A DNA stretch of 64,000 bases from Serinus canaria (Eukaryota > Chordata > Aves > Passeriformes > Fringillidae): contig NC_066326.1 in NCBI RefSeq assembly GCF_022539315.1, positions 8,696,601 to 8,760,600 on the forward strand, written 5' to 3'. This document shows positions 26,312-46,582 of this stretch, in pieces. A program made the position numbers and the translations under genes. Every line of letters begins with the position of its first letter. The stretch's first letter is position 1. The notes under the pieces were generated by a model. The model worked only from the letters and a program-made list of their open reading frames with translations, made no database searches and had not been told where the DNA came from.

Positions 26312-26337
26312 ATGTAACAGTTTGTCAACTGTTACAT
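26312..26337. repeat. Perfect hairpin, 11-bp arms
   Basis: ATGTAACAGTT and AACTGTTACAT pair around the 4-base loop TGTC in AT-rich sequence. No neighbouring feature explains it. Confidence 0.65.
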
Positions 26338-28833
26338 TAGTTAAATGCACAAAGAATAAAATATCTCAGAGGAAAATAAAAAAAAAAACAAATTTAGAAT
26401 GCTGTACGAACACAGGAGGTTATGGATTATGCATAATTTTAAATTTTGAGGGGCACTTGAGTTGGCATACTGTGTGCAACAAGCTAACACGTGAAAATGA
26501 GTCTTTTTGCCCCCAAAATGTGTCACCTCCTAATTCACCTGCAGCCCTTTATGGAGTCTGAGAAAGTGCCATGTCCTGCCAGAGGCAAATGGTGCTGCAG
26601 AACCCCAAGGGGTGACGTGTCCCCTGCAGGAGCTGTGCCCTGGGTCTGAGCAGAGCCCAGGGGGCTGTGCAGAGCTGGGCAGGGAACCTGCAGCCACATC
26701 TCCACCAGCTGCTTCTGACATTTGGCACAGAAAAGGCTCTGAAGGGCTGGGGCAGAGCCCGTGGGCAGAGTCCCCTCCAGGGAATTTCCTCCTCATGCTC
26801 TCCATCATCAAATGATGCAGGCAAAGTGGGTCACTGGTTGACAAGGCTTCAGCCAAATGTTCTGTGGATCTAAGGGTTTATGAAGCTCAGAGTTATTATT
26901 CATCTGTGTACATAACACAGCTGAAATTCCTCTTTTCATCACCAGGTCACCCAGGTGGGGTTGGCACTGCAGCTCACCCTGACATTCCTGGACACGTGCA
27001 TCCCAGGATACCAGGGACTTTGGACAGATCTTCCCCTTAGAAGCTAAATTGTAGGAAATTTCAGAAGTGACACCCAATTGCCAAAGATCTTACTTGGGAA
27101 AATACTTGTGGGCAAACACTGAACAGTTTTCAAGGCTCCTAGCACTCGTGTCTCAGGGAGGGTAAAACAGCCATGGGACTGATGTGATCAGCAGCTCTGT
27201 CAGCAAGTAAAACGAGACGTGGCAATCAGGATGAGCTTTTTCCATGGACACCTCACTTCAAGATCTTGCCATTATTCTGAGGAAAGCTTTAGCAGGTGAG
27301 TTGAAGTGTGAATAAAAGGGACTCAAAGCCAGAAGGAAACACCCTAAATGCAGCAGGCTGGACACTGTCAGTTTTGCCATCACCAGCAACAGTCAGGATG
27401 GAGAAAGGTCGGGCAGCCTTTTGTTCAGAAAAACAGAGCTTGTTTATTGATGGTGTAAATGTTGCTAAGAAATATGGATCAAATTAAACCCCTCATCCTT
27501 TCCCAATGTGTACACCACCTTCAGCAAAGAATGTTCTGTGAATATAATAAAAGTTGGGGGGTTATTCCAGATCAGTCTAATTTAATTATAGAGGAACCTA
27601 TAGAAGACAGATTATCAGCCAGCTACTCAATAAAGAAACTTTTAAGCATATTTAGAGATCAATACCCATTCTGTTAACCAGATGTGCCAGTGCAAGAGGA
27701 AACTAATGGAGAATAGAATAAAAATATCAATATGGCTGGTAAAAATTATATTTTTATTTTAAAAATGGTATGTAGAAGAAATACAAAATAAGGGGAAAGG
27801 CATTATATAAGGATAGACCATATTAGACATCAGCTTGGAAAGAACCCAAAGGAGAAAAGCCCAGAAAGTTAAAAACTATTGCAAGAAAGATGAAGGAGAA
27901 CAATATGTTATTATTTCTCACAAGACAAAATTTAAGTCACATCAGTGAAACCATTCAGCCAATCTGAAACAAAGCAGAACAAAATGAAACAGTGCTGCTC
28001 ACCACCATCAGGCCCTGGAGAGGCCAAACCCAGCGAGGTGTCTGGGAGGTAATTGTATTTAAAATGAGCCCAGAGCTCTGGTGTGGGTTCAGGCTGAGCC
28101 CAGTAAGTCCCAGCTGGTGGTTGGGGAAGGCAGAGCCGATGGCAGCACCTGGGGGAGGCACAGCTGGGTGCTTTGTGCCCCCTGCTCTTTCTGCAGGCAG
28201 AGCTTTGGGCTGGGACACCCTTGGTCTGATGCCCAAACCCATTCTTAATGACACAGCCTGCTTTTACCTCTTCCAGAAAGAGTACCCTGAGCTGTACTAA
28301 ATTCTGTTTGCTGAGGGAGGGAGGTGGGGGAGCTGTGCTTCACCCCCCAGCTCCCTCTGGGACAGGTCTCTGCAGACATTCTCATCCAGCCCTGTGCCCA
28401 GAGGAGCATGGAATGAAGCAGGAGAAGAGAGGAGAGGTCAGCACAGAGCTGTCCTCAGGAAGGGCTGCTTTTCTGGGAAGGTCTGTTCTCCCAAAGCAGC
28501 AGGCAGCTCTGGCATCTCTGGACATGCCCACACTGGAGAGCAGGACAGCTGCAAGCTGCATTTTGTGAGCATTAATGAGAGAAATGCCAAGAACAGTCTG
28601 TGCTTTTGGGGCAAACCCGTGGATGCTTCATCCTCTGAGCTGCATCCATAGGGAAGGACACGGGGAAACCCCCAACAATTTGTCATTAGCACCTCAGAGA
28701 TTCATCCACAGCACAAGGAATTGCTCATGTCGGGAGAGAGGGACATTTCACAGCAGTGCCATGTCACCGTGCCTCATCCAACATCCCCGGCAGGCACAGA
28801 GGCACCCGCAGGCGCCTCCCCAGCCCGGGGCAG

Positions 28834-28947
28834 CTGAACTTCCCTGCCTGATGGAGTTTGGGTAGGGGGTCTGAACTTCCCTGTCTGATGGAGTTTGGGT
28901 GGGGGATCTGAACTTCCCTGTCTGATGGAGTTTGGGTGGGGGATCTG
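28834..28947. repeat. 37-bp tandem repeat, about three copies
   Basis: Copies begin at 28834, 28871 and 28908, each starting ctgaacttccctg and continuing tctgatggagtttgggt. Copies two and three are almost identical; copy one differs at a few bases. A fourth copy breaks off after ctg at 28945. The G-rich end of each unit (gtggggga) makes the array purine-rich. It is a small minisatellite, likely variable between individuals. Confidence 0.93.
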
Positions 28948-29110
28948 GGCCAGCCCCTTCCTCCTGCAGCAGGTGCAAGGACAGAGACACCCAGGGGTAC
29001 CCAGGGCTGTGCCTGCTGACATTCCCTATTGGAATATTACCAATATAGCCAGATGGGATGTGCCTGAGCTGGTCTGGCCTTTGCTGCTGAGCTAAATAGC
29101 ATCACTGTGG

Positions 29111-29637
29111 TGTTTTCACCCCAGAGACACCTTTTGGCTAGCTGGATGCTGCAGCTGGGCCCTTGGAGACAAGTCCAGGCTCGCAGGAGCTCGGGTGCTC
29201 CCAGGTTTGCCTCTGGCAGAGAAGCTTTAAGGCGATGGTGAAGGAAAGGAGTCGGTTGTGATGGAGGGTTCGATCCAGAGCTTTATTCTGGCCCACAGGC
29301 CTCTGAACCCAGCAACAGCTCCAAGAGAATTCACCCTGAACCGCGTGGGTGCTCGCCCTTTTAAGCCCGGGGAGAGGGGGAGGGAAGGGGTAGGGAGCCA
29401 CCAACCAGGTACATAGAAGGAGGTCTCAAGCGACAAAGGACACCTGGACTGCCCAATGTCCCCCCAGGGGTAGAGGGCACCTTTTGAATCTGCCCTCCCT
29501 TCTGGAATGCCAGGACTGACAGACAGTGCTCGGCAGGGGTCACGGAGGGGAAGGAGAGGAGACTGACACACCTGGGCGGGAATCTTCATGGAGGAACCCG
29601 GGGTACCTGAGGCAAACCCTGACATCACACCGCAACA
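29111..29637 (-). mobile_element. LTR of an endogenous retrovirus (minus strand; low-coordinate border uncertain)
   Basis: Read on the minus strand, the segment starts TGTTGCGGTG at 29637. It has a TATA-like CTTAAAAGG at 29357-29365 and an AATAAA signal at 29282-29287, about 75 bp further on, the spacing expected of a short R region. If the end is taken at 29111 the element closes with ...GAAAACA, giving TG...CA termini and about 527 bp. I found no target-site duplication at these borders, so the low-coordinate border may be anywhere from about 29111 to 29260. No gag, pol or env sequence was recognised on either side, so it is probably a solo LTR. A purine-rich AGATGGGGAAT precedes the start and could be an old polypurine tract. 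Confidence 0.6.
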
Positions 29638-31404
29638 ATTCCCCATCTGGCCTGTTCTGGGCATGCTGGCAGGGCAAGAGCAGACCCTGTTCGGCCGCCT
29701 GCCCGCCGCACTCCAGGCTCCTTCCCGGGAGAAGCTCTGCGGCAGGAGCCAGGGCAGGAGCAGCTGGGCGCGGCTGCTCCCATGGGAAATGGGTGCCGGG
29801 CCGGGAGAACAGAGAGTTCCCTCCGCCGAGTGATCCCCTGCCATCCCCTGCCAGATCCTGAACTTTGGCTCCGGCCAGGAGGCAGCAAACGGAGCAGATA
29901 ATTGCCTGGCAGGGAGCGATAGGGAGCCAAGGGTGAGCGGGCAGGGAGGGGCGGGGGATGAGCCGGAGGATTATGTTTCAGAGGGAAGTATTTTTTTAGG
30001 ATTTGTCTATGCAGGCATTCAGGAGCTTTTCTGAATCACATGGGCTTAGCCCCAGGAGAAGGAGGACTCGCTGTAATTTTACACCTTTTCAGCGTTTCAG
30101 CTGATTCTGCTGAAATCTCTGTAGGGATTAAAGATGGGAAGGGACAGAGTATTGATTTCCTTGCCTTTAGTCTCCAGGACAAATATTCAAACCTAAATCA
30201 CAGTTTAGAATTTTTTGGAGGCATGAGTGGAGAGAGGAAGGAGCCAGCAGCTGACAGTAATAAATAACTATTAGGAAACAGTATTAGGAAATAGTACCAA
30301 GGCGAAATGTCTCTGCTGGGATACGCTTTCAGCCTTGGGGAATCCATATCCAGGCAGCTCAACATTTACTTTAGTATCTAGAGCTTGTGTGCAGCTTCTC
30401 TCAGGCCCAGCAGAGCTGAGGGAGCAGCCAGAGCTCAGGTCTCCAGTGAAGGAGGGAAGTCAGCTCATTGCACACACAAACATCTCAGGCTTCCACCCTC
30501 CGTGCCAAGGGTTAGCAACAGCCCTGTGTCCTTCAGCAAACCAACACTCAAACTGTCACCTGCAAAGGGAAGTGGAGCTTATCTGTGGCCTATTGCTAAA
30601 ACTTTGATACTGATCTTTACAGCCATGTAAGCCTAGGGACAACCTGGGCATCATAAACTGCTGAAAAGGATCTGTCTCAGCTTAAACTGAACTGTCTGAA
30701 CTTAAACTGGTGTCTGAATTCAGAGACAGATGTTAGTAAAAATCCAGTCCAATGTTTCCTTAATGTTTACATTTTTACCAGGTTTGAGATACGCTTGCAG
30801 AACTATTCTAATACATTGAGGTAACGGAAAATGTCCTTGGTTTTTATACACAAATCTCCCTAAATTAGAAACGGTTTTCCATTTCAACCATCCAGCACCA
30901 GGCAGCCTGTTTCCCCCCTTCACTGGCCAGTTTTCTCAGGGCAGGGTCTGCTGGGCAGAAAGACAAAGTGTGGTAAAATGGACTCAGACAGAGCCCAGTC
31001 CAGAGCCCAGCGCTGTGAATGAGCACAGCTGCCACGATCCAATCACCCAAAAGGCATCCTGGAGAGCAGAAAGAGGCAGAAATCCCAGCTATCCCTACAC
31101 CCACCCTCCTGGGAAGCCCCCAGCTCCAAGGCAGGCATCTCCCTGCCATCATCTGAGTCAGGAGCAAAAATCCCCAGGATGCAGCTGCCAGGGCAGCCAG
31201 GTCTATTTTCAGCCAGCACCACGGAAAGCCTTGGGTGCAGAGCACACTGGGTGCCACTGTCACAGTGCCACTGTCACAGTGCCACAGCATGCATGACTTC
31301 ATGCCACTGACTCAGCAGGCATTTCAGCCTGTGGCCTGGACAAGCCTGGACCAGCAGAGGGGTCACACGTTACAGCTGGAGCAGGATGTCATGAGGAGAA
31401 GAAC
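29638..31404. other. Intergenic interval after the LTR
   Basis: 29640-29960 is GC-rich with some CpG but shows no convincing exon or promoter motif set. The remainder is unremarkable. At about 31258-31287 the unit gccactgtcacagt is repeated about twice in tandem. Confidence 0.5.
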
Positions 31405-31985
31405 ACAGGCCACCAATATGCCCTTGTGGCAAAGGCCACCAGCCTGCTGGGCTGCTCTAGGAAGAGCATTGCCACCAGGCCTGGGAGAGGAACCTTCCCT
31501 GCTCTCAGCACTGCTGAGGCCACAGCTGGAGTGCAGCTCTGGCTCCCCAGCACAGGAGAGGCATTGATATACTGGGCAGTCCAGTGAGCACTGCAGAGTT
31601 GGTGAAGGAACTGGAGAATCTGCAGTATGAGGAGACCAGGAGAGATGGAATTGTTCAGCATGGAGGAGGCTTCATGAGGATCTTACTGATAGGTGTGGAT
31701 CCCTGATCAGAGAAGATTCAGAAGGTGGAGCCAGACTCTTCTCAGTGATATCTAATGACATTGAAATACATCAAGTTCCTCTTTGACATAAGAGAATTTG
31801 GTTTTTTGTGAAGCTGGAACTGGTTGCCCCAAGAAGCTGTGAAGTCTCTATCCTTACAGACATTAAGAACCCAACTGAACCTGGACAACCTGCACTAGTG
31901 GGCCCTGCTCTGAGCAGGAGGGCTGCACTGGATTGTGTCCAGAGATGCCTTCCAGCCTCAACTGCTCTGCCATCCTGTAAGCTAT
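31405..31985 (+). mobile_element. CR1 LINE fragment, about 580 bp, old copy (sense)
   Basis: Sense-strand CR1 series in order: caatatgcccttgtggcaaa, ctgctctaggaagag, ctgaggccacagctggagt, tatgaggagaccagg, agccagactcttctcagtg, ggttgcccc and ccttccagcctcaac. This covers the end of the reverse-transcriptase ORF and the 3' UTR. Stops and indels are frequent, so the copy is old and inactive. Ends are approximate. Confidence 0.88.
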
Positions 31986-34900
31986 GTGGTGGTGAAAACC
32001 ACTTTGTTCAGACTGTGCACAAGGCTGGTCTCTCACTGGCACAAACAGGTTATTGACACAGCAGTGCTCTTATCCAAGAGGCAGCAGATAAAAAGAACAA
32101 TGTAGAAATGGAAAACTGAACCATTAGAGGCCAACTGGGCACATGCAAAGCTATAGGTGGTGCTGTGTCCTAGTGTATGTTGTTATTTGAAGGTACATAG
32201 CCAGCCCACCCCCCTCTGTGCAGACCCCACAGAACTAGTCATTGTTTGCCCATAATTTTGTAAAAACACCAGCCAAACTGATGAAGATCAGATTGGATCT
32301 GTTTCTTCCTCTGCCCAGCAGTGTCCAGCAGCAGATGCTTACAGAAATAACACAAGAAATGAAACACTTGTGCCTTCCCTAGCACACCTTCCAAATCCCA
32401 TCAACCAGCAATTCAGGAACACCCTGTGCCAAGGCTTTGCAGCCCTATCAGTTTTCAGTAGACCCTGATGAACTGTTCTTCTGTGACATTTTTTCTGCAT
32501 TCTGTTTAAATATTGCTTGATCTCCTCCTTGTATATCTTGTCCTGTGAGAAATATGAGTAAATGCACCCTCTTGACATTGCTCACCATTTGTAAGATCTA
32601 CCTTGCAATGTCCTTTTCCAAACTGGAGAGTCTGTACTGAATGTGCCTCCCACAGGCAACTTCCTTTAATCAGACAAATTTGATCAAGACTGACTTGTCA
32701 GGGGTGTTCCAAGGACCTTTCTGTCACTATAGCAATGCTGAGTGTGCACAAAAGTACTCACCCACAATGGGCAGAGAAATGCAAGCACAGAAGATTTATC
32801 TATCATGGATTACTTCTGGAATACTTCCAGACACCTTGAATCACCACTGGAAAAATCACTTGCATCAAAGCAAAAGGGGCCAGGAGGCTGAACAGCACAG
32901 GAGTCTCAGGGCACTGATTTTGATATAGCAAACCCAGATGTTATCAGCACAAGGAGCATAAAGAAAATTATCATTGGTATCACTGGCTGGCACCAGTGTA
33001 CCAGCTGCTGCTGTGTGCCCTTAAACTGCAGATACACTGCCTGAATTCCCACAAGAACCTGGGCAATTAGAAAATAACATTTGAATGCAAATCCAGGCCT
33101 CTGAAAGCAAAACAGTCCTCAGGGTATAGAAAATTATGCTTGTGTTAAAATCCTTCTCTCTTTCTGAGGCTGCACACATTAGAGGCAAGGAATTGGCAAA
33201 TTCTGTATGGCAGAATCTTTAGAGATATGAGCAGCTTTTTAAATATTTCCAGGGTGCCTGGGTTTCAGTTTTTGAATAAGCAAGCAGATGTGTCTGATGA
33301 GCCTTTGCAAAGCTCTTCTTCTCCTGTCATTGCTGTTGGAAAGCAGCCCCTCATTCCTCATTGTCTTCTGCCATATTTTACTTAGCTAAAAGCACCAAAT
33401 GAAATCAACCATGGTAAATAACAGAATGTTATCACAAAAAATACAAAGCTCTGCAAAAACCTTAGAGTGGGGAGAATATAGGCTATAATTAGGATAAGTC
33501 AGGATGTGAAATGTTTAAGAAAAAAGTGTTAAAAGGGATAGTTTGGCAGAAGGAAAAGAGCATAGAGTTTCTAGTAACAACTGAAGTAGTAGAGAGTGAA
33601 GGGAACATTTCAGTCTTTAGAGCAAGTACTGCCTAAGGCCACAGACTGGAGAGGCTCAGCTGGTGACAGCAGAGCCAAGGTAAAGTGCTAAGCACCAAGC
33701 CAGAGGCCAGGACACAGACTGAGAGTGGGCTCCTTCTTGCTCAAATGCAGGAGCTGTGCTCTCAAACCCAGCAGCTCAATCCAGGGCATTACTTGTCCCT
33801 GATTTGGTCTCCAAGAATTTTATGTTTTTTCACAGTCTGCAGCACTTGGGGTTGATAGGACGGGGGGGGAGAGAGCACTAACCACAGTGCACAGCTCATG
33901 ACCAGACCTTGGGGACCTCAGCCTTCCTCTGCTCCAGCTCTTCCCAGCTTTCTGGGAGCTTAGGAGGCCAACAGGATGCAGTTGATAGGGAAGCTGGAAT
34001 GGGCAGCTTTAAGCATCACTGCCTGCAATTTTATGAAAGAATATGCACTTCTGTCCCTCCTAAGAAGTGTCAGTATTTCTGAGCACATAAATAGAATTGA
34101 AAATAAAATTCAGCTTTATAACACTTCTTAAAGCTGGAAGTTGCTCCTAGGTACCACAGCCTCAGCATGGAAATCAGAAAGAAGCTAGAGCAGCCACCAA
34201 AGCAGCACAGAACCATCAGAGCAGACCTGATCAGCTTGAAACTAGCTGGGATTTGGCCTCAGTAAACCCAGAACTGTGTGTTTAAAACCATTTGAGGTTT
34301 ATATCCTGTAATCACTTGCCCAAACCAGTACTTACTCAGTGTCCACACTAAGTATTGCATTTATCAGAGGAGGAACAGCAGCTACTCCTGAGCACTGAGG
34401 AGCAGGGAAGGCCCTTGGTGGGTACAGTGGCAGTGAAATGCAGACACAGCTCCAAGTGACTGAGATTTTCCCAGACCAGGGCCACCCCTCCTGCCCTGTA
34501 AAACACCAGAGGTGGCCTCTGAGGAAGGCAGGCTCCCTTCTGGTCTTTCCAAAAAGACTGGGAAGAAAAGTAGAATTCAAGGCTTCTCAGCAGCAGGGGG
34601 TAGGAAGTTTTTAGGGCTGCCCCTGCCTGTGGAAAGCCAAGGTGAAGGCTGTGTCCTCGTGGTACAGGTCAACAGACCACACCAGGTACTTTCCACAAAG
34701 TATGTGTTTTTGTTCCAAGATGTGCTATTTAGTGTGTTGCTTTATAGTTAAAAATTTGCATCCACAATGCAGCACCTAAAAGGACTTGTATGGCAAACAG
34801 GCCAAGTGCACAATATTCCTTTCCATAGCTCATGTCAGAAATTGAAAAGCTAAAAGGCAAAGGGTTAGCAATCAAAGACAGCACAGCACAGCTTATTTCC

Positions 34901-35009
34901 CAATCAATCTGAGAATTAAGAATTGGAAAACTTTGGCAAAACTTAGCATGCATGACCATGCAAAAAGTAAATGAACCAAAGCACACATTCTAGCCAAGCA
35001 GCACCTAGT
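31986..35009. other. Intergenic interval downstream of SLC25A20
   Basis: No gene recognised on either strand. A weak CTCF-like core (cagcagcagggggtag) occurs near 34589-34604, and a run of nine G near 33863. Part of the right end could belong to a longer SLC25A20 3' UTR. Confidence 0.5.
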
Positions 35010-36097
35010 TTTATTGAGTTCTAGTAACACTGCATCACAACCAAAAGAAATTAAAATTTGCTATTTGCTTCTCAGTATTAGTCACTTCTCAAATGAAAAT
35101 GTGATCATGTTTAATAAGAGAAAACCAAGGAACAGGAGAAAGAATAAAGTTAGACAAAACTGCAGAGCCAGTGTCCTCTTCACGTGTCCCCCTCACGTCA
35201 GAGAAATTCAGTTCTTGGACATGCTTTTAAATTTTCTCATGTCAATGTCAGGGATTGAATGCCAGGGCAGAGTATTTGATGGATCAAATATATCACAGAT
35301 TGCTATGAGCTGTGCTGTACTTTTGAAATCACATTTGGGCTCTCTTCAATGGGACAGAAAGGATTTGAGAGAAAAGTTCAGGTTAATCAAACACATTTCC
35401 CCACTGGCTCCCTCAGTAAAGCTTAGTACAATTGTTAAACATAATGCATTTTGTGTCCTAGTTCCACAGAAAAGATCAGCGTGCAAGACCTGGTATGGCA
35501 CCTGCAACACCCCTCAACCCACTGGGACATAGCTCTGCCTCCCCTGCTGAGTTGTGTTTGCTGCTGTGCATGCACAGGAGATTTAAAGCCGTGGTAACAC
35601 AGAAACATCCACAAGTGACAAACTACAGGAGATGAGAACATTGCCTGACATTGCCTGCAGACACAACCATGTGCAGCTGCTCACTTATGCCCTGAGAGTT
35701 AAATACATGCTGCCAAAAAATTATTTTAAGGAGGTTTTTTTCAGCATTAATAGCTACATATTTCTTCAGTAAATAAAGAACTACATTTTAAGATGTGTCC
35801 CCTTCTTCCATGAGGAAGTACTTAAGGTAGCACGTGTGATAGTGACAGCTGTGTGTTAGGAGTGTCACTGCTGCGGTTGGCTCAGAAGATTTGTCACCCC
35901 TAGCTCCTCACCAACTCTGTCAGAGTTACAGCTTGCATTTCTGACTGGCACATAGCACCACCTAAAGAATGTGTGAAAGGCAAAAAGGTATTAGGCAAAC
36001 AATTATTCCTGAAATATTAAGTGATCATTAATTTATTCCTCTGAGGCAGATTTGCACTCTCTTCCTTCTCCTCTCTCATTTCCAGACTTCCTAGTCT
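35010..36097 (-). other. SLC25A20: SLC25A20 3' UTR (extent uncertain)
   Basis: Begins right after the TGA of the last exon. Two AATAAA signals are seen on the minus strand, at 36032-36037 (about 60 bp after the stop) and 35010-35015 (about 1.1 kb after the stop). The first would give an unusually short 3' UTR, the second a more usual one. The plus strand of this region is open over many codons, without recognisable product. Confidence 0.45.
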
Positions 36098-46210
<10,113 letters not shown>

Positions 46211-46509
46211 GGCGGTGGCGGCGGGTGAGAAGCGGGACCGGTACCGGGGTCGGGGCGCTGCGTCTCTGCCGAGCCAATGTCGCCCCCTCCGCGCCGCGAC
46301 CTTTAGCCCAGTGCGGGGCACGCCGGGAAGCGGGCGCGGGGCGGGCCAGGACCGCGGCGGTGCGAGGGGCGGCCACTGGGCGCTGTCACCGGCCGAGCCC
46401 GGCCCGGGGGCCGCTCCTTAGGGCGCGGGGCCGCTTCCCCCCTCGCAGTGGTTCAGCCGCTCCCCCCCGCCCCAGCGCCGTGGCCCGGCCCGGCCCCGCC
46501 CCGCCCGGC
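46211..46509. promoter_or_regulatory. Divergent CpG-island promoter, SLC25A20 (-) / ARIH2 (+)
   Basis: Only about 300 bp separate the SLC25A20 start codon from the likely ARIH2 first exon. It contains a CCAAT box at 46274-46278 about 65 bp upstream of the SLC25A20 ATG, several GC boxes (ggggcgggcc near 46337; others at 46490-46505) and, near the ARIH2 side, TGACGCACC at 46515. No TATA box was noticed. Transcription starts are inferred. Confidence 0.75.
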
Positions 46510-46582
46510 GGAGGTGACGCACCGGGCCCGGCGGTTCCGGCGCGCAGAAGGAGCCCGGGGCGCCGCTCTCGCCGCCCGTCCG
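46510..46582 (+). other. ARIH2: ARIH2 untranslated exon 1 (probable)
   Basis: Placed by the strong donor CCG/GTAAGTGC at 46582/46583 inside the CpG island, pointing towards the ARIH2 coding exon. The start is approximate. A second good donor, CCAAG/GTAACT at 46885/46886, could end an alternative or extended first exon. Confidence 0.5.

Larger units (their letters stand above)
21262..28833. other. Intergenic interval without a recognised gene
   Basis: Apart from the tentative exon end at 22245-22361, one CR1 fragment (25.2-25.4 kb) and three short perfect inverted repeats (22037-22061, 25099-25129, 26312-26337), nothing is identified here. An A/C-rich low-complexity stretch (aaac repeats) lies at about 24978-25016. 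Open frames up to about 130 codons occur on both strands without recognisable similarity. Confidence 0.55.

Noticed and set aside
29267..29276. GGTTCGATCC, resembling a tRNA B box
   Set aside because: No A box, acceptor stem or cloverleaf can be built around it; it lies inside the LTR.
29227..29844. 205-codon minus-strand frame through the LTR
   Set aside because: It crosses the LTR border into unrelated flank, with no retroviral or other protein similarity; GC-rich chance frame.
35014..35532. 172-codon plus-strand frame
   Set aside because: Lies antisense in the probable SLC25A20 3' UTR, no true splice or promoter context and no recognised similarity.
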